Below are positions 55,962 to 64,000 of a stretch of DNA of 64,000 nucleotides, piece by piece. Made by a program: the position numbers and the translations under genes. The notes under the pieces were generated by a model that saw only the letters and a program-made list of their open reading frames with translations, was not told the origin of the DNA and did no database searches. Positions within the stretch are counted from its first letter, which is position 1. Every line of letters begins with the position of its first letter. Source of the stretch: Extibacter muris (GTDB lineage Bacteria > Bacillota > Clostridia > Lachnospirales > Lachnospiraceae); assembly GCF_004345005.1 (NCBI RefSeq), contig NZ_SMMX01000002.1:299124-363123 (forward strand). Reading direction: 5' to 3'.

Positions 55962-56819
55962 ATGGGAAAAGTAGCAGTTGTGACAGACAGCAACAGTGGA
56001 ATCACACAGGAAGAAGGAAAGAGGCGCGGCATCCGTATACTGCCGATGCCATTTTATATCAGCGGCGAGATGTTCTATGAAGACATAACGCTCAGCCAGG
56101 AAGAGTTCTATCAGAAGCTTGGAGAAGATGCGGAGATATCCACTTCACAGCCGTCTCCGGCAGATGTGATGGAACTGTGGGAGGAACTGCTGTCCGAGTA
56201 CGATGAAATCATCCATATCCCTATGTCCAGCGGGCTGAGCAGTTCCTGTGAGACGGCGAAGATGCTCTCCAAAGAATTTGACGGCAAGGTGCACGTAGTC
56301 GATAACCAGAGGGTATCTGTCACACAGCGCCAGTCTGCGCTGGACGCGATGGAGATGGTACGCCGTGGCATGACGGCATCTGAGATAGAGGATGTGCTCA
56401 TGAGGGAACGGCTGGAAGCGAGCATCTATATCACGGTGGATACGCTGAAATACCTAAGGAAAGGCGGGCGCATAACCCCGGCTGCCGCAGCGCTCGGCAC
56501 GGTACTGAACCTGAAGCCGGTCCTTCAGATCCAGGGGGAGAAGCTGGACGCATATGCGAAAGTACGCGGAATAAAAGCGGCGAAGCGTACGATGCTGAAC
56601 GCCATGGAGAAGGATATAGAAGAGCGGTTCAAAGGCAGGAAGGTCAATCTGGAAGCTGCCTATACGTGTCAGGAAGAAGAGGCGCGTGCGTGGAAGGAAG
56701 AGATCGAGGCGAAGTTCCCGGGGTATGACGTCCATATGGACAAGCTGTCCTTAAGCGTGGCCTGCCATATCGGACCGGGTGCGCTTGCGGTCGCCTGCAG
56801 CAGAGTGGTGGAAGGATAG
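55962..56819 (+). CDS. DegV family fatty-acid-binding protein
   Basis: The 285-residue DegV protein probably presents fatty acids to the FakA kinase for acyl-phosphate formation (FakB role). Hallmarks are VVTDSNSGITQEEGK at the start, STSQPSPADVMELWEEL, the IPMSSGLSSSCETAKML lipid-site loop, and TLKYLRKGGRI in the middle. It lies 12 bases after UPF0210 and is convergent with tmcAL; no fakA is in the window. Confidence 0.95.
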   Translation: MGKVAVVTDSNSGITQEEGKRRGIRILPMPFYISGEMFYEDITLSQEEFYQKLGEDAEISTSQPSPADVMELWEELLSEYDEIIHIPMSSGLSSSCETAKMLSKEFDGKVHVVDNQRVSVTQRQSALDAMEMVRRGMTASEIEDVLMRERLEASIYITVDTLKYLRKGGRITPAAAALGTVLNLKPVLQIQGEKLDAYAKVRGIKAAKRTMLNAMEKDIEERFKGRKVNLEAAYTCQEEEARAWKEEIEAKFPGYDVHMDKLSLSVACHIGPGALAVACSRVVEG

Positions 56820-56833
56820 GATTTTAGCACGCT

Positions 56834-58117
56834 TTATAAGATGACGATGGACTGCTCATATTCATTGACAAAGGGCAGCTTGAACTTGTTCGTTATGATT
56901 GCCTCATACAGGTTGGATGCAAAGATGTCCTGCATCAGCATCCGGCTGCCGGTATCGCTCAGGGAATCCGCCTGTGACAGCTTTGTTACCAGGGGGACCC
57001 CGGAATGGGCTTTCATATGGGTGAGAACATTGGCCGCGTCTTTGCGGAATCCGAGGATGTGCGCGTAATGGCAGTACCCGTCTTCCCTGCAGGAGAGCAT
57101 ATCATATTTCGTGATGCCGAGCAGAATGTGGAACAGGCTCCTGCTTATCCGGGTGTAAGTCATATCCCGCGTCTTCAGAAGGTCGCAGAACTGGTCAAAG
57201 GTGATGAAATCATTGGCATGGTTCATGATGCGGTTTGCCAGGTCTGCGGTGATGTCTACGTATTTGACAAGCGTGTCTTTCGTCTCTGTCAGCAGCTTAT
57301 ACTTCAACAGGAGGGAGAAGTCGTTGGAATATATCGGATACCTCGTACGGTGGGTCTCCTCCAGGAGCCTTATGCAGGAAGGAGGGACCTGGCCTTCGAG
57401 CCGTGTCAGCACCTCTGACATGACCGGCTCGTCAAACATGCCTTCATCCTCAAGGTGGATGGAGCTGCTCGCATAGGCAAGGAGCTTCCGGATGGCCGAC
57501 GCGGAGCTGTAGCTCTCCGAGAGGGATTCGTCGTGGTACCCGGATACCATGCGCTTGATCGTATATGTCTTGATCGGGCTCTTCTTCAGGTACAGTGCCT
57601 TGATATATTCTATGCCGAGAATGTTGTTCGGCTGTTCCAGCACGGCATCAAGGGAATTGTCCCTGAGGTAAGCTTTCAGCGCCAGCTGGCGTGCACGCGG
57701 AAAGGAAAGACCTTTGCGCAGCCCTTCCTGGAGCGAGAACTTATATTCTTCCGGTTCATCTGCGACTACATGTGCAATCTGTTCCAGCTTGGCGTAATCG
57801 CCGCATTCGCTTCCAAAGCAGATGGAATCGACGCAGCCAAGCTGTTCAAACAGAGATACGGCACCTGCCGCAAAGTATTCTGCGCTGCCCGTGGCAAAGC
57901 AGACCGGGAGCTCCATCACGACCGGCACGCCTGCTTCCAGCGCCACTTCGGCGCGCAGATGCTTTGGCATGATGGCAGGCGCTCCTCTCTGTACATAATT
58001 TCCGCTCATGACGACGACCGCGGCGTCCGCCCCTGTAATCTCTTTTGCCTTCTCTATATGGTATAAATGCCCGTTATGAAACGGGTTGTATTCCGTAATC
58101 AGACCTACTATTTTCAT
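56834..58117 (-). CDS. tmcAL: tRNA(Met) cytidine acetate ligase
   Basis: The 427-residue protein is a TmcAL (YlbM) enzyme that makes N4-acetylcytidine at the wobble base of elongator tRNA-Met from acetate and ATP. The nucleotidyltransferase HxGH motif is in ITEYNPFHNGHLYHI at the N-terminus; VVVMSGNYVQRGAPA is also conserved. ATG 58117, behind AAGGAGA, is preferred over an upstream in-frame ATG. It is divergent from mgtE and near pta-ackA, the acetate genes. Confidence 0.93.
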   Translation of the reverse strand: MKIVGLITEYNPFHNGHLYHIEKAKEITGADAAVVVMSGNYVQRGAPAIMPKHLRAEVALEAGVPVVMELPVCFATGSAEYFAAGAVSLFEQLGCVDSICFGSECGDYAKLEQIAHVVADEPEEYKFSLQEGLRKGLSFPRARQLALKAYLRDNSLDAVLEQPNNILGIEYIKALYLKKSPIKTYTIKRMVSGYHDESLSESYSSASAIRKLLAYASSSIHLEDEGMFDEPVMSEVLTRLEGQVPPSCIRLLEETHRTRYPIYSNDFSLLLKYKLLTETKDTLVKYVDITADLANRIMNHANDFITFDQFCDLLKTRDMTYTRISRSLFHILLGITKYDMLSCREDGYCHYAHILGFRKDAANVLTHMKAHSGVPLVTKLSQADSLSDTGSRMLMQDIFASNLYEAIITNKFKLPFVNEYEQSIVIL

Positions 58118-58226
58118 AAGAATCTCCTTGTATATCCTTTTGAAATTGATTATACTATAAAAAGACCGGGTTCGCAAAACGAATTACGTGTTTTAGGGGA
58201 GAAAGCCTTGGGAGAGGAGGGATACG

Positions 58227-59669
58227 ATGAGCGAGGAATACAGCCGCCTAGATGCAGATATCGGCGAAGAGGCAGAAGAGCCGTGCGATGCACCGAAAGA
58301 AGCAGAAGATTATTTGGAAGAGCGGGAGGAGCTGACAGAAGAACGTATTCTGGAAATGCTTGAGAACCGCCAGTATAAAGAGCTCAAGGAAGAGCTTGAG
58401 AATAATATGTACCCGATCGATCTGGCAGATATCCTGGAGGACTTTGAGCAGAAGCAGCTTGTGATGGTATTCCGCCTTCTGGCGAAGGAAGAGGCGGCGG
58501 AGACATTTACCTACATGAACAGCGATATGAGAGAGCTGCTTATCAACGCGCTGACCGATTCCGAGCTGGAAGAAGTCATGGAAGAGATGTACCTGGATGA
58601 TACGGTCGACGTGCTTGAAGAGATGCCTGCCAATGTGGTGGACCGCCTTCTCATGGCGACGGACGAGGAGACGAGGCAGCAGATCAACGCCCTGCTCCAG
58701 TATCCGGAGGACAGTGCCGGAAGCGTGATGAACGTGGATTACATCGCGCTCAGGAAAGAGATGACGGTGGCAGAGTCCATACGGAAGATCAGACAGGTTG
58801 GCCTGAACAAAGAGACGATATATACTTGCTATGTGACGGAGAAGCGCAGGCTGATCGGCGTTGTGGATGTAAAAGAGCTGCTCACGACGAGCGAGTCGAA
58901 GACCGTGGAAGAAATCATGGATACGAATATGCTCTATGCCCACACGACGGATGACCAGGAGGAAGTGGCCCGCACGATAACGAAGTACGGGCTGATAGCA
59001 CTTCCTATCGTGGACCATGAGATGTGCATGGTCGGTATCGTCACGGTTGATGATGCCATGTATGTACTGCAGGAAGAGACGACGGAAGATATCAGCATCA
59101 TGGCCGGTGTAAGCCCCAATGAAGAATCCTACTTCGGGACGAGCGTCATCAGCCATGTGAAGAACAGGCTGCCGTGGCTGATGTTCCTTATGCTTTCCGC
59201 AACGATCACGCAGATAATCATGAACCACTATGAATCTGCACTGGCAGTCATGCCCCAGCTGGCAGGCTTCATTCCGATGCTGATGGGGACAGGCGGCAAC
59301 TGCGGCTCCCAGAGTTCTACACTCGTGATACGCGGTCTGGCTGTGGGAGAGATTGAATTCGGAGATATCGTAAAAGTCATTTTCAAGGAGATAAGGGTGG
59401 CGCTTCTCATCAGTGTCATACTGTCCACTGTGAATGGAATACGTATACTTGTCATGGGACAGGGGGATGTGATGATTGCGGTAACGATCGGCCTGACGAT
59501 GGCATGCACCATCATACTGGCGAAGATCGTAGGATGTACGCTTCCTCTGATTGCCAAGAAAATAGGGCTGGACCCCGCGATAATGGCTACGCCGCTCATT
59601 TCCACGCTCGTGGATATCAGCACGGTGACGGTATACTTTGCAATTGTCAGCCTTGTATTTGCCATATGA
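58227..59669 (+). CDS. mgtE: magnesium transporter MgtE
   Basis: The 480-residue MgtE channel imports Mg2+. It has an acidic N-terminal domain, two CBS motifs (from about residue 165 to 290) that sense cytosolic Mg2+, and five C-terminal membrane helices. The pore region includes FIPMLMGTGGNCGSQSSTLVIRGLA and the conserved DPAIMATPLISTLVDISTV. GAGGAGG precedes the ATG. No M-box RNA is seen in the 110-base divergent gap upstream. Confidence 0.96.
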   Translation: MSEEYSRLDADIGEEAEEPCDAPKEAEDYLEEREELTEERILEMLENRQYKELKEELENNMYPIDLADILEDFEQKQLVMVFRLLAKEEAAETFTYMNSDMRELLINALTDSELEEVMEEMYLDDTVDVLEEMPANVVDRLLMATDEETRQQINALLQYPEDSAGSVMNVDYIALRKEMTVAESIRKIRQVGLNKETIYTCYVTEKRRLIGVVDVKELLTTSESKTVEEIMDTNMLYAHTTDDQEEVARTITKYGLIALPIVDHEMCMVGIVTVDDAMYVLQEETTEDISIMAGVSPNEESYFGTSVISHVKNRLPWLMFLMLSATITQIIMNHYESALAVMPQLAGFIPMLMGTGGNCGSQSSTLVIRGLAVGEIEFGDIVKVIFKEIRVALLISVILSTVNGIRILVMGQGDVMIAVTIGLTMACTIILAKIVGCTLPLIAKKIGLDPAIMATPLISTLVDISTVTVYFAIVSLVFAI

Positions 59670-59760
59670 CAGGGACAGTTTCAATATTATTGGTCATATT
59701 TACCAAGATGATAAATAAATAACGCTTATTGTATTGAAAAATAGACATAAGATTACAGGA

Positions 59761-59784
59761 AGAGACCTTGTTTACAAGGTCTCT
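59761..59784. promoter_or_regulatory. perfect palindrome over the pta -35 (operator or terminator)
   Basis: AGAGACCTTGT and ACAAGGTCTCT are exact reverse complements with a 2-base spacer. The sequence covers the predicted -35 of the pta promoter and part of the spacer. It could be an operator, or the terminator hairpin of mgtE (Ts follow). Confidence 0.6.
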
Positions 59785-59796
59785 TTGTATTATAAT
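59768..59796 (+). promoter_or_regulatory. pta-ackA promoter
   Basis: TTGTTT at 59768-59773 and TATAAT at 59791-59796 are 17 bases apart, 39 bases before the pta start. Confidence 0.65.
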
Positions 59797-59834
59797 AGAA
59801 ATACTGAGAATAAATGGAAAGGAGTCTATCAATC

Positions 59835-60836
59835 ATGGGATTTATAGATGAAATCAAGGCAAAAGCCAAGACAAGCATGAAAACGATCGTGCTTCCTGAG
59901 ACAGAAGATATCAGAACATATGAAGCGGCGGAAGCTGTGTTAAAAGAAGGCACGGCAAATGTGGTACTTGTGGGAAGCAAGGAAGAGATCGAAAAAAACA
60001 GAGGTTCTTTCGATGTCAGCAAAGCGACGGTCGTAGACCCGGCCACGAGCGATAAGACGGATGGCTATATCGCTAAGCTGGTAGAACTGAGGCAGAAGAA
60101 AGGGATGACGCAAGAGCAGGCAAGAGAGCTGCTTCTTTCAAATTACCTGTACTATGGGGTCATGATGGTGAAGATGAAAGACGCAGACGGGATGGTGTCA
60201 GGTGCATGCCACTCTACGGCAGATACGCTTAGGCCATGCCTTCAGATACTAAAGACGAAACCAGGTACAAAGCTTGTATCAGCATTTTTCGTCATGGTCG
60301 TTCCGGACTGCGATATGGGAGCGGATGGAACGTTCGTATTTGCAGATGCAGGGCTTGAGCAGAATCCGGATCCGGAGAAGCTGGCGGCTATCGCGCTGTC
60401 CTCAGCGGAATCGTTCAGACTCCTGACAGGGGAAGAGCCAGTGGTGGCGCTTCTGTCACACTCCACGAAAGGAAGCGCAAAGCATGCCGATGTGGACAAG
60501 GTAGTGGAAGCAACCCGCATCGCAAAGGAACATGCGCCAGAGGGTCTTATGATAGACGGAGAATTCCAGCTTGACGCTGCCATCGTACCGGAAATCGGGG
60601 CATCAAAAGCGCCGGGAAGCCCGGTCGCCGGGAAGGCCAACGTACTCGTGTTCCCAGATCTGGATGCAGGAAATATCGGTTATAAGCTTGTCCAGAGACT
60701 CGCCAAAGCAGAAGCTTACGGTCCGCTGACACAGGGTATCGCCGCACCGGTCAACGATCTGTCCCGCGGCTGCAGCGCAAAGGATATTGAAGGGGTAGTG
60801 GCAATCACGGCTGTTCAGTGCATGGCGGAAAACTAG
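59835..60836 (+). CDS. pta: phosphate acetyltransferase
   Basis: The 333-residue enzyme converts acetyl-CoA to acetyl phosphate. It has TIVLPETEDIRTYEAAEAV, the DADGMVSGACHSTADTLRP active-site region and the C-terminal NDLSRGCSAKDI. ATG 59835 follows AAAGGAGTC; an in-frame ATG at 59814 has no ribosome site. ackA follows by 35 bases, and both share the upstream promoter. Confidence 0.97.
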   Translation: MGFIDEIKAKAKTSMKTIVLPETEDIRTYEAAEAVLKEGTANVVLVGSKEEIEKNRGSFDVSKATVVDPATSDKTDGYIAKLVELRQKKGMTQEQARELLLSNYLYYGVMMVKMKDADGMVSGACHSTADTLRPCLQILKTKPGTKLVSAFFVMVVPDCDMGADGTFVFADAGLEQNPDPEKLAAIALSSAESFRLLTGEEPVVALLSHSTKGSAKHADVDKVVEATRIAKEHAPEGLMIDGEFQLDAAIVPEIGASKAPGSPVAGKANVLVFPDLDAGNIGYKLVQRLAKAEAYGPLTQGIAAPVNDLSRGCSAKDIEGVVAITAVQCMAEN

Positions 60837-60871
60837 AACGCTAAAAAAGAATAAAAGAGAGGTAATTTCAA

Positions 60872-62062
60872 ATGAATGTATTAGTAATCAACTGCGGGAG
60901 TTCATCTTTAAAGTTCCAGCTGATCAACTCCGACACAGAGCAGGTGCTGGCAAAAGGCCTCTGCGAAAGAATCGGGATTGACGGCAGCCTTACCTATCAG
61001 CCGGAAGGCGGGGAAAAGGTCAAGTCAGACAAGCCTATGCCGACGCATACGGAAGCGATCCAGTATGTCATCGATGCCCTGACAGATGCCCAGGCAGGTG
61101 TCGTAAAGAGCCTGGATGAGATTGGTGCGGTAGGGCACCGTGTCGTACATGGCGGCGAGAAGTTTGCAAGTTCTGTCGTGATAACGGACGAAGTGCTCCA
61201 GGCGATCGAGGAATGTAACGACCTGGCGCCGCTTCACAATCCTGCCAACCTGATCGGTATCAACGCATGTGAGATACTGATGCCGGGAACCCCGATGGTG
61301 GCGGTATTTGATACTGCGTTCCACCAGACGATGCCGGAAGAGGCTTATATGTACGGCCTTCCATATGAGTATTATGAAAAATACAAAGTAAGACGCTATG
61401 GTTTCCATGGGACAAGCCACAGCTTCGTATCCAAGCGGGCGGCTGAAATCGAGGGCAGGCCATATGAAGAGCTGCGCACCATCGTATGCCACCTCGGCAA
61501 CGGCGCCAGCATCTGTGCCGTCAAGAACGGAAAATCCGTAGATACCTCCATGGGGCTTACCCCTCTGGAAGGACTCGTGATGGGAACGCGGTCAGGCGAC
61601 ATCGACCCGGCTATCATGGAGTTTATTGCGAAAAAGGAAGGGCTCGACATTGCCGGGCTGATGAATATGCTGAATAAGAAGTCCGGCGTGCTCGGCCTTT
61701 CTAATAATCTGTCCAGCGACTTCCGCGATCTGGATACGGGGGCAAAAGAAGGAAATAAGCAGGCGGCTGTCGCACTCAAGGTATTTGCCTACAGAGTCGC
61801 TAAATATGTCGGTGCTTATGCAGCGGCCATGAATGGCGTGGATGTTATCGCATTTACGGCCGGGGTGGGAGAGAACTCCGGGCCGGTACGTGCCGATGTG
61901 CTGGGCTACCTCGGATATCTTGGCATCGAGGTCGACGAAGAAGCCAACAATACACGCGGGGAAGAGATTACGATCTCCACTCCGGATTCCAAGGTTAAGG
62001 TAATGGTGATACCGACGAACGAGGAGCTTGCGATTTCGCGTGAAACGGTTGCGCTTGTATAG
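60872..62062 (+). CDS. ackA: acetate kinase
   Basis: The 396-residue kinase makes ATP and acetate from acetyl phosphate. It has [16 protein letters not shown] at the start, the HRVVHGG and [10 protein letters not shown] segments, [26 protein letters not shown] and [22 protein letters not shown] precedes the ATG. It follows pta in the classic acetate operon. Confidence 0.98.
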   Translation: MNVLVINCGSSSLKFQLINSDTEQVLAKGLCERIGIDGSLTYQPEGGEKVKSDKPMPTHTEAIQYVIDALTDAQAGVVKSLDEIGAVGHRVVHGGEKFASSVVITDEVLQAIEECNDLAPLHNPANLIGINACEILMPGTPMVAVFDTAFHQTMPEEAYMYGLPYEYYEKYKVRRYGFHGTSHSFVSKRAAEIEGRPYEELRTIVCHLGNGASICAVKNGKSVDTSMGLTPLEGLVMGTRSGDIDPAIMEFIAKKEGLDIAGLMNMLNKKSGVLGLSNNLSSDFRDLDTGAKEGNKQAAVALKVFAYRVAKYVGAYAAAMNGVDVIAFTAGVGENSGPVRADVLGYLGYLGIEVDEEANNTRGEEITISTPDSKVKVMVIPTNEELAISRETVALV

Positions 62063-62109
62063 CAAGCCGCACGGTGGCACAATATCTATACGAAAAGACG
62101 AATTATAGG

Positions 62110-62138
62110 TTGACAAACCTCTTTTGCACGGATATAAT
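62110..62138 (+). promoter_or_regulatory. promoter of the DUF177-rpmF operon
   Basis: A consensus TTGACA at 62110-62115 and TATAAT at 62133-62138 are 17 bases apart, an unusually perfect sigma-A promoter. Confidence 0.85.
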
Positions 62139-62165
62139 AGTCTAGGTATGAATAGGGGTGACTAT

Positions 62166-62699
62166 ATGTTGATTGACCTATCCGAAGTATTGTCTGAACC
62201 GCATAAGCCGCTTGACGTGACAGCAGCATGCACCATGCGTACGTTCCAGGGAGATGCAGGCACGTATCCGGTCATGCCGGAGACGGATGCCCATATAGCT
62301 GCAGAGTACAAAGGAGGCGGAAAGCTTCTGATTAGCGGTACATGCAGGCTTAAGGTGCTTATTCCGTGCGACCGATGCCTCACAGAGGTGCCGGAGGAAT
62401 TTGACCTGGAATTTACGAAGCATATCAAGGTGTCTGAATCAGAAGACGACAGCGGACAGGCAGAAGATTATGACGAAGCGAATTATATTGACGGATATCA
62501 TCTTGACGTAGACAAATTACTCTATAATGAGATATTAATAGGATGGCCGATGAAAGTCCTATGCTGTGAGGACTGTAAAGGAATGTGCAGCGTATGTGGT
62601 CAGAACCTAAATGAGGGAACCTGTGACTGTGAAGATCCAGGTCTTGACCCTAGAATGTCAGTTATCCGCGATGTGTTTAAGAATTTTAAGGAGGTGTAA
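62166..62699 (+). CDS. YceD/DUF177 family protein
   Basis: The 177-residue protein belongs to the YceD (DUF177) family, usually found before rpmF and implicated in 23S rRNA or ribosome maturation. Its C-terminal half has a Cys-rich zinc-binding pattern (CCEDCKGMCSVCG) after the CDRCLTEVPEEFDLEF segment. ATG 62166, behind AGGGGTGA, is preferred because ATG 62148 is too close to the predicted transcript start. rpmF follows 3 bases after the stop. Confidence 0.92.
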   Translation: MLIDLSEVLSEPHKPLDVTAACTMRTFQGDAGTYPVMPETDAHIAAEYKGGGKLLISGTCRLKVLIPCDRCLTEVPEEFDLEFTKHIKVSESEDDSGQAEDYDEANYIDGYHLDVDKLLYNEILIGWPMKVLCCEDCKGMCSVCGQNLNEGTCDCEDPGLDPRMSVIRDVFKNFKEV

Positions 62700-62702
62700 C
62701 CT

Positions 62703-62882
62703 ATGTCAATCTGTCCAAAGAATAAATCTTCTAAAGCAAGAAGAGACAAAAGAAGAGCTAACTGGAAGATGAGCGCTCCAAACTTGGTAAAGTGCAGCAA
62801 GTGCGGCGAATTAATGATGCCTCACAGAGTCTGCAAGGCTTGTGGCTCTTACAACAAAAAAGAAATCATAGCTCAGGACTAA
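62703..62882 (+). CDS. rpmF: 50S ribosomal protein L32
   Basis: The 59-residue protein is a typical L32 with a basic N-terminus (CPKNKSSKARRDKRRANWK) and a four-Cys zinc ribbon (CSKCG and CKACG). AAGGAGGTG, inside the end of the DUF177 gene, is its ribosome site. A strong terminator follows. Confidence 0.98.
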   Translation: MSICPKNKSSKARRDKRRANWKMSAPNLVKCSKCGELMMPHRVCKACGSYNKKEIIAQD

Positions 62883-62905
62883 TCGCTGGAAAATCCAGTA
62901 AAATC

Positions 62906-62937
62906 AAGGCTTTCGCGACTTCGTGAAAGCCTTTTTT
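62906..62937 (+). terminator. rpmF terminator
   Basis: A 9-bp stem (AAGGCTTTC with GAAAGCCTT) with a short loop is followed by a run of Ts. Confidence 0.9.
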
Positions 62938-63050
62938 ATAGATTATGGCAAAATGCAACATTTTTTACAAATTTATCTTGAAATATATAAAAACAAATGT
63001 TTTGGCTGGCTATCTCCCATGAGGAAGCCTGGAACAGGAGAAGATAAGGC

Positions 63051-63821
63051 ATGAAGATGAATGATAGAATTGAAATGATAATAAAAGAAGTACAGGAGAA
63101 AGGCCGGGTCCGAGTTTCAGATCTGAGTGAACGTTTGGGGTGCTCAGAAGTAACGATTCGGAATGATATTCGCAGACTTGATGCACAAGGAGTCATCAAG
63201 AAAACTCACGGTGGGGCAGAGAAGAAAGACCAGGGGTTACATGTACAATTTGTTCCGGGCGAGTACTATCTGCATGCAGAGTATAAGAAAAAAATTGCTG
63301 AGAGAGCGTATGAATTTATCGGTAACGGAGATTCTATCATGATTGATGATTCCACAACCTGCTGTTATTTAGCTCAATGTATCAAAGATCATACAGAGAA
63401 AGAACTGACAGTTGTAACAAATTCGCTGTATGTTGCTGCGGAACTGTCATCGGCTAAGCATATCCAGGTGCATATACTGGGAGGTGCAATTCTGTCGAAT
63501 CCGGCTTCCGCGATGGGAAACATAACAGCCGAAGGTGCGATGCAATATCATGTGAATAAGCTATTTACCGGAATTAATGGAATTGATTTGAAAGTAGGGC
63601 TGACGTCTACGGATTCTATGCATGCAGAAGTAAAGCGGATTATGATTGGCAGAGCCAATGAGACCTATGTATTAGCGGATCATACTAAATTTGGAAGTGG
63701 TAATTTATTTACAGTATGTACAATGAAAGATATCAAATGTATTATTACAGACTCGGAGATATCAAGAGAAACAATTAGTTTATCAAAAAAATTACAGATA
63801 GCAATGGAGATAGTTGCTTAG
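63051..63821 (+). CDS. DeoR-family transcriptional regulator
   Basis: The 256-residue protein has the DeoR winged helix (RVSDLSERLGCSEVTIRNDIRRLDAQGVIKKTHGGA) and the C-terminal sugar-phosphate isomerase-like domain (IMIDDSTTCCYLAQ, LTVVTNSLYVAAEL). Such proteins repress sugar-use genes and are released by a sugar phosphate. No target genes are in view; they may lie beyond the right edge. ATG 63051 or 63057 may be the start, with GGAG upstream. Its codons are more A/T-rich than its neighbours, which hints at acquisition. Confidence 0.93.
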   Translation: MKMNDRIEMIIKEVQEKGRVRVSDLSERLGCSEVTIRNDIRRLDAQGVIKKTHGGAEKKDQGLHVQFVPGEYYLHAEYKKKIAERAYEFIGNGDSIMIDDSTTCCYLAQCIKDHTEKELTVVTNSLYVAAELSSAKHIQVHILGGAILSNPASAMGNITAEGAMQYHVNKLFTGINGIDLKVGLTSTDSMHAEVKRIMIGRANETYVLADHTKFGSGNLFTVCTMKDIKCIITDSEISRETISLSKKLQIAMEIVA

Positions 63822-63842
63822 AATAACAGGAAGAGAGAACTG

Positions 63843-63876
63843 AAAAAGAGTAAAGCATTTTTGCTTTATTCTTTTT
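63843..63876 (+). terminator. terminator after the DeoR gene
   Basis: An A/T-rich stem (AAAAAGAGTAAAGCA with TGCTTTATTCTTTT) ends in a T-run just after the DeoR gene. Confidence 0.8.
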
Positions 63877-63884
63877 AGTACCAT

Positions 63885-63941
63885 ATAAGTGTAAGAGATA
63901 AAGCATATCATTCGTGCTTTACCCTCTACACTTATTTTTTT
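63885..63941 (+). terminator. second terminator-like hairpin
   Basis: A long imperfect stem (ATAAGTGTA with TACACTTAT, and inner TAAAGCA with TGCTTTA) is followed by seven Ts. The remaining 59 bases to the right edge show no gene. Confidence 0.75.
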
Positions 63942-64000
63942 ATGATAAGGGAGTAATTGGTCTGGCGAGGCTCTTTTTGGATTAACCACATCCGTCACAA

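Noticed and set aside
63792..63998. Minus-strand 68-residue frame at the right edge
   Set aside because: It runs across two terminator hairpins, is A/T-driven and lacks a ribosome site.

Overview
This 64 kb window is a chromosomal segment of a Gram-positive, anaerobic, spore-forming Firmicute. It most resembles the Lachnospiraceae (Clostridium cluster XIVa, the scindens/hylemonae/Dorea type); that placement is an inference from gene content and base composition. Supporting signs are SpoIIM- and SpoVB-like genes, an Isc-type Rrf2-IscS-IscU-MnmA block, a giant 2-hydroxyacyl-CoA dehydratase activase fusion, Pta-AckA acetate formation, LexA/DinR-type SOS control of recA, and strong GGAGG ribosome binding sites. 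Nearly all of it is housekeeping sequence, with small pockets of gene decay and dispersed palindromic repeats.

Layout. 0.1-14 kb: an ornithine-type aminotransferase behind a possible structured leader; maf followed by a decayed cation efflux gene; a Pro-tRNA editing protein; an ABC-class ATPase; a D,D-carboxypeptidase; an aminopeptidase P; a HAD phosphatase plus a metallophosphoesterase; scpA-scpB with a second D,D-carboxypeptidase; a LysR regulator divergent from a YbaK-type deacylase. 15-19.8 kb: SOS-controlled recA-recX, rny, an IS200-like remnant and a wrecked sensor kinase. 19.9-25.8 kb: a complete oxidative pentose phosphate operon (lactonase, gnd, zwf), an aminotransferase and a NUDIX hydrolase. 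25.9-28.5 kb: two sporulation-type membrane proteins whose stop codons open onto the two arms of an inverted repeat. 28.5-32.6 kb: the Fe-S and thiolation operon. 32.7-37.7 kb: gap-pgk-tpiA-gpmI. 37.8-46.7 kb: the dehydratase activase, a rhomboid-like protein, pyk, and a TrmB regulator with lysA. 46.8-49.9 kb: lipoprotein, tRNA-Leu and a decay zone (collagen/tail-fibre fragment, acetyltransferase with an in-frame amber, repeat element, deleted EAL gene). 50-62.9 kb: polA-coaE-walJ, ACT plus UPF0210, DegV, tmcAL, mgtE, pta-ackA, DUF177-rpmF. 63-64 kb: a DeoR regulator.

Together the genes give lower glycolysis from GAP to 3-/2-phosphoglycerate plus pyruvate kinase (no enolase here), the oxidative pentose phosphate branch for NADPH, and acetate/ATP formation from acetyl-CoA. 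Fe-S assembly probably serves the oxygen-sensitive activase and tRNA thiolation.

No prophage, CRISPR array, defence island or biosynthetic cluster is visible. The most unusual material is the set of dispersed palindromic or coding-like repeats (5.2, 6.6, 26.5-27.1, 33.9 and 49.0 kb) and three genes that decayed by loss of internal segments.
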